In this document: positions 46,843-56,022 of the stretch, one piece after another | How positions within the stretch are numbered: position 1 is the stretch's first letter | Layout: each line of letters opens with the position of its first letter | Assembly (NCBI GenBank): GCA_022446905.1 | Contig: JAKVBT010000014.1 | Location: 19,931 to 83,930, forward strand | From: Phycisphaerales bacterium | GTDB taxonomy: Bacteria; Planctomycetota; Phycisphaerae; Phycisphaerales; SM1A02 | DNA: 64,000 nt | Reading direction: 5' to 3' | The notes under the pieces: model-generated | Databases searched by the model: none | Told to the model about the DNA's origin: nothing | What the model saw: the letters and a program-made list of their open reading frames with translations, nothing else | Position numbers and translations under genes: made by a program

Positions 46843-46996
46843 CAGTAACTCCTAAGCCAACTTCTGGACTCGAATCGCCCATGGTAGCTTGCCACCAGCG
46901 GGGACAGATGTCTCCAAGCCACAAGTTCAATCTCCAGACCTCTGATTACTGATTCAAGGCCTCCAGCAGGCTCGCATGCGTGGTAACGTCTTCTAT

Positions 46997-47521
46997 ATGA
47001 GCAAGCGCAAGTCACGCAAAAACACTGGACACGCAGATGTCCCCCCCACTCCCGACTCAGCAGCCGGGGTCGCTGCGGCACGGAACCTTCTGGAGCAGTT
47101 GAGACAAGAAGATGCTGAGACTGCGTTGTGGGGCGCCTTGCAAAAAGCACTGATGGCTGCTGGCGCTGCTCCACGTGACATCATGCCACTGATCATGGGC
47201 CGCCATCTCGATGGGGTGGACACCCTGCTTGCCAGACTTTCTGGGGACGCCCCCCCGGAAGATCCGGAACCGGAACGCATACGACCTGACATCCCCTCAA
47301 CTACGTTGCGAGCGGCGATGAAGGCCTTTCGACGGCGACTCAAGCTCACAAAACTCGACCATGAGTCGCGACTTGGCGTTGGCCCACTCACCGGTGGCAA
47401 AGCAGCTGCATTCGACTCCATCCTGCCCCCCCACGAGTTTTCAGATGAGGTCTGGAAGACCCTCGTAGAGGATGGCCAACTGGTCAGCACCGGCCGTGGG
47501 TTCTACAAACTCCCTGAATAG
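46997..47521 (+). CDS. Hypothetical protein with basic N-terminus
   Basis: 174 residues from the ATG at 46997 (MSKRKSRKNTG); an upstream ATG at 46976 is possible. The N-terminus is basic and the middle helical and acidic (ARNLLEQLRQEDAETALWGALQKAL, MGRHLDGVDTLLARL). The C-terminus, HEFSDEVWKTLVEDGQLVSTGRGFYKLPE, looks like a small winged-helix or zinc-free end. No signal peptide or membrane segment. I do not recognise a family. The gene is divergent from the porin gene and stands alone. Confidence 0.7.
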   Translation: MSKRKSRKNTGHADVPPTPDSAAGVAAARNLLEQLRQEDAETALWGALQKALMAAGAAPRDIMPLIMGRHLDGVDTLLARLSGDAPPEDPEPERIRPDIPSTTLRAAMKAFRRRLKLTKLDHESRLGVGPLTGGKAAAFDSILPPHEFSDEVWKTLVEDGQLVSTGRGFYKLPE

Positions 47522-47832
47522 CCCACCTCACAGGCCGTGTTGGCCTGAGATGACCGCGGGTGCTTAGCCAGCTGCCTGGCCTTTCCAGCAGGCCTCCCTG
47601 TGCACTGTGACCCTTCAGCAGGGACCCCTCAATAATTTTCCATCAATCTTGCCCTCTTTAAGAGCTGGTTGTCGCATGTCTTTCTAAGGCGGTGGTTCGT
47701 TCGGAACCGAGCCGATTATGCGGCTCATTCACTTTTTTCCATCCTTGCTCACACACCCCCGAATCACCGTCATAAGTGGGCTGCAAGAGATCCACACCCT
47801 GATCGTGGGAGCACAACTGAGAGATCCATCCC
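47522..47832. other. Intergenic region with hairpins
   Basis: 311 bases between the hypothetical gene and the three-repeat protein gene. Just after the stop at 47521, AGGCC and GGCCT form a short hairpin. Tandem hairpins lie at 47693-47726. No coding pattern is visible. Confidence 0.5.
47693..47726 (+). terminator. Tandem hairpins with U-rich tail upstream of the repeat-protein gene
   Basis: First stem GGTTC and GAACC around GTTCG (47693-47707), then GAGCCG and CGGCTC around ATTATG (47709-47726), followed by ATTCACTTTTTT. It could end the transcript of the gene at 46997, or act as a leader attenuator of the gene at 47833, 107 bases downstream. Confidence 0.55.
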
Positions 47833-49497
47833 ATGGACCACGCACATCTGAAAATCGTCGCACTCGGCACCGTACTCGGGCTCTCCAGTACCGCCTTGGC
47901 CGCCTTCCCCTCCTTTGATGACCTCGCTACCGGAACGACCTACGCGGCCGGCGACAGTTTTATCTCTGATGGCATTGCCGTCCAGATGTACCCATTCCAG
48001 TACGCGGACGGCTCCTGGACCAGTGGAGGCGATGCAACCGTATCTGCCGCACTCTGGGCCCACGGCGCTAATAATGAACTCAATACCAACAACATCAATG
48101 CCCGCTACAACTTTGAAGGGTCGATTGGAACCCAAACACAAGTCGCGTTGCTCTTTGGCGAATACGGCGGCAACATCAATTTTGCCATCAATGGTGACCA
48201 GCACAACATCAACAACTTCATAGATATCAACGGCGCTGTGATCGGGGGCTGCACGGTGTCAGTCGTCTCGGGTGGATTCGGTGGCGATGCCGGCGAACTC
48301 GTCGTGCTCGGCGAGATCCGTAGCATGGTCATCGGAGGGCAGGAATTGGCCGTGGACATCCCTGGGGATGACGAATGCGAACCCGCATTTGAAGATCTTC
48401 CTCTTGACATGGTGTACGTTGTCGGTGACACATTCACTAGTGGCGGACTGCCGGCAGAGGTCGTCCCATTCATTTTTATTGACGGCACTGCGTGGCCAAG
48501 CGGACACGTCCGCGTTGAAAACTGGAATCTGGCATGTGGAACGGGCCAGGAGTTGTTTACAAACAACGCCAACGTGGCATTCAACTTCGCCTCAGTAAGC
48601 CCTGTCGACGAACTGGCGTTCGAGTTCGGTGAATATGGCGGCAACATCAATGTCGAAATCAACGGCGACTTCCGAAATGTCGCCGACTACCGCGATCTCG
48701 ATGGCGCCGTCATTGGCGGAATCACGTTCAATGTCGTCTCTGGTGGCTGGGGCAATGACTGTGGCCGAGTCGAGTGTGACGGTGTCATCAATACCATGAC
48801 GCTCGGTGGCCAGGAACACTTCATCGACTGCCTCGAGTTCAACTCGCTGCAAATCGACGATTGTGAACCCTCCTACGAAGACCTACCCCTTGGCAGCACC
48901 TATTACGGTGGCAACTCGTTCGCCACGGCGGACTACGGATATGAAGTCCAACACTTCACCTGGAGCCACGGTGTGAATACCTACTCCGGTTACGTCGCGG
49001 TGGAGAATGGCGGAATGTCCTGCTCAGCTGATCAAGAGCTGCGCTACAACAACGCCACCACGTTGATCAAGCGGCTCGATGGCCATTTGATGAAGGATGT
49101 CTCCTTCAAGTTCGGGGAACATGGCGGCAACATCAACCTTGAAATCAATGGCGATTTCCGCAACTTCGACAACATGATCGACATTGACGGACTCGTCATC
49201 GGCGGTGTGGCTGTCAGCATTGACTGGGGTGGCGCCGGCGCCGACTGTGGCCAGGTCAGTCTCAACGGCGATCTTGAATACCTCCGAATTGGCGGGCAAG
49301 AGTTCTGGGTTGACTGCTTCGCAGCCGACTTCACCGAACCCCCAGTGCTCGGTGATATTGATGGTGACGGCGATGCAGACATCAATGACCTACTCGCCCT
49401 ACTGGCAGCATGGGGATCATCCAACGCCAATGCTGATCTCAATGGCGATGGCACGGTCGATATCAATGATCTACTTGTCATGCTCTCAGCACTTTGA
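47833..49497 (+). CDS. Secreted triple-repeat protein with dockerin-like tail
   Basis: 554 residues. Signal peptide VALGTVLGLSSTALA. Three tandem repeats of about 155 residues at roughly 26-176, 184-333 and 346-495. Each starts FEDLPLG-Y-x-GDSF, has a central FGEYGGNIN-x-EINGD-x-RN followed by DIDGAVIGG, and ends G-x-CG-x-V ... IGGQE-x-x-VDC. Repeats 2 and 3 begin and end with cysteines and are the most alike. I know no named family for it. The tail is a dockerin-like pair, GDIDGDGDADINDLLALL and DLNGDGTVDINDLLVML. The beta-rich, Gly/Asn/Asp pattern suggests an extracellular binding or structural module. The gene stands alone between the hairpins and the ABC genes. Confidence 0.85.
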   Translation: MDHAHLKIVALGTVLGLSSTALAAFPSFDDLATGTTYAAGDSFISDGIAVQMYPFQYADGSWTSGGDATVSAALWAHGANNELNTNNINARYNFEGSIGTQTQVALLFGEYGGNINFAINGDQHNINNFIDINGAVIGGCTVSVVSGGFGGDAGELVVLGEIRSMVIGGQELAVDIPGDDECEPAFEDLPLDMVYVVGDTFTSGGLPAEVVPFIFIDGTAWPSGHVRVENWNLACGTGQELFTNNANVAFNFASVSPVDELAFEFGEYGGNINVEINGDFRNVADYRDLDGAVIGGITFNVVSGGWGNDCGRVECDGVINTMTLGGQEHFIDCLEFNSLQIDDCEPSYEDLPLGSTYYGGNSFATADYGYEVQHFTWSHGVNTYSGYVAVENGGMSCSADQELRYNNATTLIKRLDGHLMKDVSFKFGEHGGNINLEINGDFRNFDNMIDIDGLVIGGVAVSIDWGGAGADCGQVSLNGDLEYLRIGGQEFWVDCFAADFTEPPVLGDIDGDGDADINDLLALLAAWGSSNANADLNGDGTVDINDLLVMLSAL

Positions 49498-49551
49498 TTT
49501 GATAAATTGTTCGTCGGACTGGCAATCCGCGAATCAGCAGCACAACAGATG

Positions 49552-49575
49552 CGTCCCCGGCTACCGCCGGGGACG
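49552..49575. terminator. Hairpin after the repeat-protein gene
   Basis: Perfect 10-base stem, CGTCCCCGGC and GCCGGGGACG, with loop TACC, 54 bases after the stop at 49497 and before the convergent ABC gene. The T-tract is weak on both strands. Confidence 0.55.
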
Positions 49576-49621
49576 TGTCATTTACAGAGATGCCAACACC
49601 CTCAAAACCATGAAGTACTTA

Positions 49622-51463
49622 TCAACTCCCCAAAGACGCTTCAGCCTCTTCGGCCTCTTGGCGGGTATACAACCGCCAATAATGCCCCTTTGCAGAAAGC
49701 AATTCACTGTGAGTCCCTTGCTCCACAATGCGACCGTCGTCAATCACAAGAATTACATTTGCGGCGCGAATCGTAGAGAGTCGATGCGCGATCACAAAGG
49801 CGATTCGTCCTTTGAGCACCGTATCGATAGCGGCTTGGATCAACTGTTCCGTTTCGGTATCAACTGAACTGGTCGCCTCATCCATGATGAAGATCTGCGG
49901 ATCCGCCAAGACAGCCCGAGCCAGCGCGATCAACTGACGCTGTCCAACTGACAAACGAATCCCCCCTTCGCCCACTTCCGCCTCATATCCACCATCATGT
50001 CCTTGGATGAATTGGTGTGCATTGACCATTGTGGCTGCACGCTCTACATCTAGATCGGTTGCGTCGAGACGCCCATAGCGGATGTTGTCCCGAATCGTCC
50101 CAGAAAAAAGATGGGGCGTCTGAAGGACAACTCCAAGCTGCGACTGATACCAGTGCAAACTGCGGTGTCGGTATTCGACGCCATCTAGGAGAATGTCACC
50201 GCGCTTGGGCTCATAGAACCGAGCTGCAAGCGAAGCGATGGTGGTCTTACCCCCGCCCGTGGCGCCGACCAGCGCAATCGTCTGCCCCTCTTCTACACGC
50301 ATGTTGAAGTCGAGTAGGACTGGCTCCGCTGGTTTGTACCAAAAGTCCACATGCTTGAACTCAATCGTGGTGATGTCAGAACGACCGCCATCCTCAGGCC
50401 CACCAGCTGGCGCACGCCGGATGGCTTCTACGACATCGGGCGTGTCACGAATCTCAGGCACAGTGTCGATCAGCGACTGAATCCGTTCTGCCGCAGCCTG
50501 CGCCGCCTGCAAATCTGTGATTCTTGCTGCAATTTCCTGGATCGGCATCGAGAAGAGGACTGCAAACTGCATAAAAGCAATGAGATCGCCCAAAGATAAC
50601 GAGGAGCCTTCCTGTAGCTGAAGACCCCCCTTCCACAGTGCCATACCGACACCAACAGCGCCCAATGAAATGATGCATGGCAAATACACCGCACTCTGCA
50701 ATGAATTCCGAATGGTGTACCTCTTCAAATCACCCGACTGCACCTGAAACTCAGCAAGACTTTCTTCTTCCCGAGACAAGGCCCGTGTCGTCCGGACACC
50801 CATCAGCCCCTCGTTATACACCCCGGTAATGATTGAATTGGTTCTCCGTACAAGGCGGCTGCTTCGCAGCAGTTTGCGTTGGAAGTACCAACTCACCAGA
50901 GACAGCGGAGGCACAATCACCAAAACCCACAGGGCCAACTGCCAATCCAAAATAAACATGGCAATCGAAATCCCAACGAGGAAGCTGCTCCCCCATGACA
51001 GATCAAGGAGAAACCATGGCAGCAAACTACTGATCTTGGTGCAGTCACTGGTCAGTCGGGAGACCAGCCATCCCGTCGGTCTAGTGTCATAAAAGGAGAA
51101 GGGCAATTCCTGTAGCCGACCAAATCCCTTCGCTCGCAAGTCGTAGGCAACTGCTGTCGAGAGATGGCCCGCGGCGCGAATAAAGAGCCAGACCAATGCC
51201 GAAAAGATTGTGACGAGAATGACATAGAGTGCTGCGTACCACATGAACGCCGCATCAGTCCGCCCGGCAACTGCTTCATCGATCAGCCATGCATTGCTAA
51301 TTGGAAGCATCGTCTCGACACCCGCGAGAACTAGACCACTGCACACCATCGTCCAAAACCAGATTCGATGAGGTCGTGCATGGCGAAGGATCCTTCGCCA
51401 CAAACCCCAGTTGAACTTCCCGCCAGCGTATTCCTCTTCCTGAATGAACGGAGACTGACTCAT
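49622..51463 (-). CDS. ABC exporter half-transporter (catalytic NBD)
   Basis: 613 residues. The N-terminal half (about 40-340) is a six-helix exporter membrane domain; the C-terminal half is a nucleotide-binding domain: Walker A GATGGGKTT, Q-loop, signature RLSVGQRQLIALARA, Walker B with catalytic Glu (IFIMDEATSSVD) and the H-loop IAHRLST. The signature is LSVGQ in place of the canonical LSGGQ. It begins within the stop of the gene upstream (one base shared), so the two proteins are made together. Together they form a heterodimeric exporter of the BmrCD/TM287-288 type. The cargo is not evident from neighbours. Confidence 0.95.
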   Translation of the reverse strand: MSQSPFIQEEEYAGGKFNWGLWRRILRHARPHRIWFWTMVCSGLVLAGVETMLPISNAWLIDEAVAGRTDAAFMWYAALYVILVTIFSALVWLFIRAAGHLSTAVAYDLRAKGFGRLQELPFSFYDTRPTGWLVSRLTSDCTKISSLLPWFLLDLSWGSSFLVGISIAMFILDWQLALWVLVIVPPLSLVSWYFQRKLLRSSRLVRRTNSIITGVYNEGLMGVRTTRALSREEESLAEFQVQSGDLKRYTIRNSLQSAVYLPCIISLGAVGVGMALWKGGLQLQEGSSLSLGDLIAFMQFAVLFSMPIQEIAARITDLQAAQAAAERIQSLIDTVPEIRDTPDVVEAIRRAPAGGPEDGGRSDITTIEFKHVDFWYKPAEPVLLDFNMRVEEGQTIALVGATGGGKTTIASLAARFYEPKRGDILLDGVEYRHRSLHWYQSQLGVVLQTPHLFSGTIRDNIRYGRLDATDLDVERAATMVNAHQFIQGHDGGYEAEVGEGGIRLSVGQRQLIALARAVLADPQIFIMDEATSSVDTETEQLIQAAIDTVLKGRIAFVIAHRLSTIRAANVILVIDDGRIVEQGTHSELLSAKGHYWRLYTRQEAEEAEASLGS

Positions 51464-53268
51464 CAGGCAGCTCCCTCTTCAGTCGACTCGATGGTGGTCT
51501 GGATATCCCACAACCGCCGATACATCCCCTCTTCAGTGACAAGCGACTCATGCGTCCCCTGCTGAATGATTCGGCCTTCATCCAACACAATGATGTCGTC
51601 CGCCGCGGTGAGCGTTGATAATCGGTGGGCGATGACGATCGTGGTCTGCCGCCCGTGACGATCCCGCATGGCCTCAAGAATAAAACGTTCGGTCCGTGTA
51701 TCGACAGCGCTCAACGCATCATCAAGAACCAAAATGTCTGGTTGCTGCAGAAGGGCCCGAGCAATGGCGACACGTTGCCGCTGTCCACCAGACAGGGTCA
51801 GCCCCCGCTCACCAACGACAGTTTCATAGCCTTCTTCAAACTCAAGAATGGAGTCATGGATACATGCGACACGTGTCGCGACATGAACTTCTTCATCGCT
51901 GGCCGTCCGCCGCGACAACGCAATGTTGTCATGGATGGACCGCGAATAAAGAAATGGATCCTGCATGACGACCGCCATTCGTCGCCGATGTTCCTGTCGA
52001 TCGAGCGACTTGATGTCTACGCCATCAACGACAATCGTTCCTGCATCAGTGTCATAGAATCTCAGCAGTAGATTTATGAGCGTACTCTTGCCGCTCCCCG
52101 AAGGACCCACAATCGCAAGTGTGCTTCCAGCATTAATACGGAAGTTCATATTGTGCACGACCGGCGTTTCACCGTGAGCAAAGTCCACATCATGAAACTC
52201 GATTAATCCAGGATGCTGCACCGAAGGCGGGCTTAGCACGCCCGTGACTTGTTCAACAGGCGAATCTAGAATCTCATGAATTCGATCAACCGCCACAATC
52301 GCCTTGCCTAGTTCAGCCAAGAGTCGACCCATCATGCGAACTGGCCACACATACATCGACACAGCAGCAATAAAGAAGTAGTACGTTCCAATCTCCAATG
52401 TCCCAACTGCAACCCAGTAGCCGCCGAGAATGAAAACCAAAGCCTTCTGAAGAAAGCACAACTCGTCTGAGGCTGACCAGAACCAGGACAAAATCGCATA
52501 GAGGCGATAGTCCAGACGCCGATGCTCGTCATTCCGCTCTTGAAACTTATCGCATTCAAATTCCTGCCGAGCAAATGCTCGCACAACACGAATGCCTGTG
52601 AGATTCTCGTTCACACAGGCAGTGAGTCGCCCCTCGGCTTCATCCTTTTCGCGAAACACAGACTTAACGCGACCAAAGAAATAGACCGCTGATCCGATGA
52701 TTAGCGGCAGAACCACCACGCTTGCAAGAGTCATTCGCACATCCATCAACAACATGATGGGAAGTGGAATGATCATCATCGCAATGGCCCTGCCAATCTC
52801 GATCACTTGCATTGCGAGGAAGTTTCGGAGTGTGTCTACATCTGACGTGCAACGCTGCAGGATGTCGCCAGTTTCTGCCTGGTCATACCACCGACACGGC
52901 AATTGATTGAGATGATTGTGCAATCGGTCACGCAATCGGCAGACAACTGACTCAGCAGCAATCGCAACCCACCGACCTCGAAAGTAGGTAGCTATGGCGG
53001 CAAGGGTCGTTAGGCCGATGACGGCGAGAGCTGCGACCCACAAGTTTTCAGCCAAAAATGCACGTCCGCCGAGCGCCCAAAGACCAACACGCTCAGGAAG
53101 TGACCCCTCCCGGACATCATCCGTAAGCACCGCGTCAAGCACAACCTGCGGCACAATCGGCACGGCATACAACAACATCGAGGCAACGATGAGCGACAGA
53201 AGCGCCCCGGCGTAGCGAAGGCGCTGACCTTCAAGCAGCGTCCAGATAGTGTGCAGACGATCAAACAT
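51463..53268 (-). CDS. ABC exporter half-transporter (degenerate NBD)
   Basis: 601 residues. A six-helix membrane domain (about 20-310) is followed by a nucleotide-binding domain with Walker A GPSGSGKST, canonical signature LSGGQRQRVAIARA, Walker B ILVLDDALSAVD and H-loop IAHRLST. The catalytic glutamate after Walker B is replaced by Asp, so this subunit carries the degenerate site. Its partner has LSVGQ, so the degenerate and catalytic sites pair as in known heterodimeric exporters. The products probably export a lipid, peptide or xenobiotic. No accessory gene hints at which. Confidence 0.95.
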   Translation of the reverse strand: MFDRLHTIWTLLEGQRLRYAGALLSLIVASMLLYAVPIVPQVVLDAVLTDDVREGSLPERVGLWALGGRAFLAENLWVAALAVIGLTTLAAIATYFRGRWVAIAAESVVCRLRDRLHNHLNQLPCRWYDQAETGDILQRCTSDVDTLRNFLAMQVIEIGRAIAMMIIPLPIMLLMDVRMTLASVVVLPLIIGSAVYFFGRVKSVFREKDEAEGRLTACVNENLTGIRVVRAFARQEFECDKFQERNDEHRRLDYRLYAILSWFWSASDELCFLQKALVFILGGYWVAVGTLEIGTYYFFIAAVSMYVWPVRMMGRLLAELGKAIVAVDRIHEILDSPVEQVTGVLSPPSVQHPGLIEFHDVDFAHGETPVVHNMNFRINAGSTLAIVGPSGSGKSTLINLLLRFYDTDAGTIVVDGVDIKSLDRQEHRRRMAVVMQDPFLYSRSIHDNIALSRRTASDEEVHVATRVACIHDSILEFEEGYETVVGERGLTLSGGQRQRVAIARALLQQPDILVLDDALSAVDTRTERFILEAMRDRHGRQTTIVIAHRLSTLTAADDIIVLDEGRIIQQGTHESLVTEEGMYRRLWDIQTTIESTEEGAA

Positions 53269-53431
53269 GAGCCTCAGACCAACACAGGGGTAATCGGCAT
53301 GGTACCCAATTGATTGAATACCACCTCATGCTGTTTGTGTGTTTCAACTGACATATTCCAAACATCACCTTCTTTGAAGTTTCACATATCGATGAGCCGA
53401 CAATGTCAAAAGCCCAAGGGAGCACTATCCG

Positions 53432-53587
53432 ATGAATGACACACAATGCTGTACAGAAAACAAGGGCAAGTGCTGCCACATCTGCAAAGCTCTATTTGGT
53501 GTGGCACTCATCGCCATCCTGACTTGCATGTCAATGGCGCTGTGGAAGGCTGCTTGGGCTATTGAAGCGCTCGCGCCTGCCGGATAA
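53432..53587 (+). CDS. 51-residue cysteine-rich membrane peptide
   Basis: A 51-codon frame from the ATG at 53432 to TAA at 53587, with AGGGAG about nine bases upstream. It has two CC pairs and a CxxC: C6-C7, C14-C15, C18 (CCHIC), then one hydrophobic helix (LFGVALIAILTCMSMALW, about 21-38). A metal-binding N-terminus on one membrane helix is the simplest reading. A hairpin terminator 31 bases downstream gives it a full transcription unit. I know no family. It is divergent from the ABC exporter genes and convergent with the DUF3553 gene. Confidence 0.6.
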   Translation: MNDTQCCTENKGKCCHICKALFGVALIAILTCMSMALWKAAWAIEALAPAG

Positions 53588-53618
53588 ACAAAAGCGCTTT
53601 TCATTCAATCTCTCTGGA

Positions 53619-53654
53619 GCCCTTCCCTTTTCTTTCCATGGAAACGGGAAGGGC
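53619..53654. terminator. Hairpin after the cysteine-rich peptide gene
   Basis: Arms GCCCTTCCC and GGGAAGGGC enclose a second perfect palindrome, TTTCCATGGAAA. It lies between convergent genes (stops at 53587 and 53740) and may serve both strands, though the T-tract is short. Confidence 0.55.
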
Positions 53655-53739
53655 CCTCACATATGCAGAAACGATAAAGCGCAAACGCCAAACTGCTGGT
53701 ACCACAAATTATGGGGCAACACACTCGATAAGTGCAAAA

Positions 53740-54381
53740 TCAGAACCGTGTGTGTTTAATGACCTTCTGAATGCGCTCAGGCACGCCTCGCAGGACCTGT
53801 TCCACGGACTCGTTCTTCTGCTTTGCCTCGAATACCAGTCGCGCCAAATGACGATCGCGCTCCCCGGCCCACTTCGTGAAGTGCTGTTCAAGTTCATGAC
53901 GATTGAATCTCGAAAGCGGGTCATCCAGACCTGTTTGCGCCACAGCCCAATCGACCAAGCCCCGACCAGACGTATCAAAACGATATAACTTCAAGGTCGC
54001 TTCGATACGCACTGCAATTGACTGAAATGGATCTGTGCATGGATCCGGCAGCCCAAGCATCAATGCCTCGACCCGCTTCTTGGCCGCCGGACCAAGTAGT
54101 TCGTCATCGCCAACTCGATCGGCATCAGCAAACGCCTGAGCCGCCTCTCCGGCACCTTCTTGCGTCGTCTCCTCGACACGCTCCAGTACAGCAGCTGCAG
54201 TATGAAGCGTTTTGATCCCCGCGTTTGGGAAACGCACTGTGACCGCCCACTCCAACTCCCCTTTGACCCGGCTTGGCTCCGCGCGCGACACCATGCCGAC
54301 TCCCCACTCGGGTTTAGCCGTCAGTCTGACGCGGTCACCAAATGACCACGGCGCTTCGTGAGCGGATGATCGCCCTGCCAC
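53740..54381 (-). CDS. DUF3553 domain protein
   Basis: 213 residues from a GTG at 54381, which has GGAG nine bases upstream; a TTG at 54390 is possible. The first 65 residues are the DUF3553 pattern (SFGDRVRLTAKPEWGVGMVSR, AVTVRFPNAGIKTLHT), a small SH3-like barrel also seen in UvrD-type helicases. The rest is helical and charged (HELEQHFTKWAGERDRHLARL) with no family I know. No signal peptide. A role in nucleic acid metabolism is possible but not shown. The gene stands alone. Confidence 0.82.
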   Translation of the reverse strand: MAGRSSAHEAPWSFGDRVRLTAKPEWGVGMVSRAEPSRVKGELEWAVTVRFPNAGIKTLHTAAAVLERVEETTQEGAGEAAQAFADADRVGDDELLGPAAKKRVEALMLGLPDPCTDPFQSIAVRIEATLKLYRFDTSGRGLVDWAVAQTGLDDPLSRFNRHELEQHFTKWAGERDRHLARLVFEAKQKNESVEQVLRGVPERIQKVIKHTRF

Positions 54382-54504
54382 CAGTGGCAACTCCTACATA
54401 GACATCGTTCGCATAATGCCGGAAGCATCTGGCCTCAACAGCGGCAATGCGAACACGGTCAGCGTAGCCCGATGCCGAGCCTCACGCAAGAACCGATGCC
54501 CAAA

Positions 54505-55899
54505 TCAAACCAGTCCTTGATCAATCATGGCATTGGCCACCTTACGGAAACCAGCAATATTGGCTCCGTGACGATAATCGTTGCCAAATCCATAGCTCTC
54601 TGCCGCAGAAAGACAGGCTCCATGAATCTCACACATGATGCCTCGCAATTGACGATCTACTTCTTCCGACGACCAACGCTGTCGCTGACTAGCCTGCGCC
54701 ATTTCCAGCGCTGAAACTGCAACGCCACCCGCGTTTGCGGCTTTGCCTGGGCCAAGAAGCACGCCAGCGTCAACCAAGGTGTCCTGCGCATCTGGTGTCG
54801 TGGGCATATTGGCACCTTCACTGACCAATTTCACACCAGCCTCAATCAGATGCTCTGCATCGGTCACATTGATTTCGTTTTGGGTCGCAGAGGGGAAAGC
54901 TGCGTCTGCCTCTACACACCACATGGCGTGGTGGTCCGCAGTTGACTCCGTCGGCGACCAATGCGCACCAGAGAAATGCTGAGCGTACTCGGCAATGCGG
55001 CCCCGTCGCTCATTCTTCAATTCCATCACAAATGCCAACTTCTCTTCATCAATGCCATCGGGATCATAGATCCAACCACTCGAGTCACTCAATGTGATTG
55101 GCTTGGCACCCATTTCGATGAGTTTGCGACAGGCATATTGAGCAACGTTGCCTGAACCGGAAACTAAGCAGCGCATGCCCTCCAGTGACATCCCGGCCTT
55201 CTGGGCCATTTCAGCTGCAAAGTACACAGCCCCATAGCCGGTCGCTTCAGGTCGCAGAAGACTTCCACCCCAGCCTGGAGAACGGCCAGTCAAGACGCCT
55301 GTAAATGTGTTGGTAATACGCTTGTATTGGCCGAACAGATAACCGATTTCACGCCCACCAACACCAATGTCTCCAGCTGGGACGTCTGTGTTATGCCCAA
55401 CATGCCTGAACAACTCGGTCATAAACGACTGACAGAATCGCATGACTTCCGCGTTGCTTCGACCACGTGGATCGAAGTCGCTGCCGCCCTTGCCCCCACC
55501 AATTGGCTGGCCAGTCAAACTGTTCTTAAAGATCTGTTCAAACGCAAGGAACTTGAGGATGCTCAACGTGACCGAAGGATGAAATCTCAAACCACCCTTG
55601 TATGGTCCAATGGCCGAATTGAAGCCAACACGAAAGCCGCGGTTCACGTGCACAGTGCCATCATCTGCCTGCCACGGAACTCGGAATTGAATAACCCGCT
55701 CAGGCTCCAGAATCCGCTCGATGATGCGCTGATCACGATATTCGGGATGTCGATCGAGCACAGGCTCGAGCGAGGCCACCACCTCTTGCACAGCCTGAAT
55801 GAACTCCGGCTGATTTGGATCTCGCTGCTTGACGATGTCCAGATAGGACTGGGTGAATACTGACACACCTCGGGCATCGGCCACGGTCGTACCACTCAT
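54505..55899 (-). CDS. gdhA: NADP-specific glutamate dehydrogenase
   Basis: 464 residues from the ATG at 55899, with AGAGGA upstream; the frame runs on to 56205 but that overlaps the divergent tyrA region and is not coding. The hexameric GDH pattern is clear: NRGFRVGFNSAIGPYKGGLRFHP, LPIGGGKGG-type loop with catalytic Lys137 (PIGGGKGGSDFDPRG), and DVPAGDIGVGGREIG. It converts 2-oxoglutarate and ammonia to glutamate. NADP use is inferred from similarity to the small GdhA type. It is divergent from tyrA (124 bases between starts), so the two share a promoter region. Confidence 0.96.
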   Translation of the reverse strand: MSGTTVADARGVSVFTQSYLDIVKQRDPNQPEFIQAVQEVVASLEPVLDRHPEYRDQRIIERILEPERVIQFRVPWQADDGTVHVNRGFRVGFNSAIGPYKGGLRFHPSVTLSILKFLAFEQIFKNSLTGQPIGGGKGGSDFDPRGRSNAEVMRFCQSFMTELFRHVGHNTDVPAGDIGVGGREIGYLFGQYKRITNTFTGVLTGRSPGWGGSLLRPEATGYGAVYFAAEMAQKAGMSLEGMRCLVSGSGNVAQYACRKLIEMGAKPITLSDSSGWIYDPDGIDEEKLAFVMELKNERRGRIAEYAQHFSGAHWSPTESTADHHAMWCVEADAAFPSATQNEINVTDAEHLIEAGVKLVSEGANMPTTPDAQDTLVDAGVLLGPGKAANAGGVAVSALEMAQASQRQRWSSEEVDRQLRGIMCEIHGACLSAAESYGFGNDYRHGANIAGFRKVANAMIDQGLV

Positions 55900-56022
55900 G
55901 AGACGGGATCCTCTCCACAATCGCATCATCCTCAGTGGACCCACAACGCTGTGAGGCTGCACCTGGGCTGATCCCCGCATGGTATCGATCCAGAGGGAAA
56001 TCAGCGTATCCTTCTGGTCAAC

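Noticed and set aside
46993..47490. 165-codon minus-strand frame
   Set aside because: Ser/Ala/Arg-rich antisense of the hypothetical gene at 46997; the plus frame has a more protein-like composition. The choice is not certain because neither has a recognised family.
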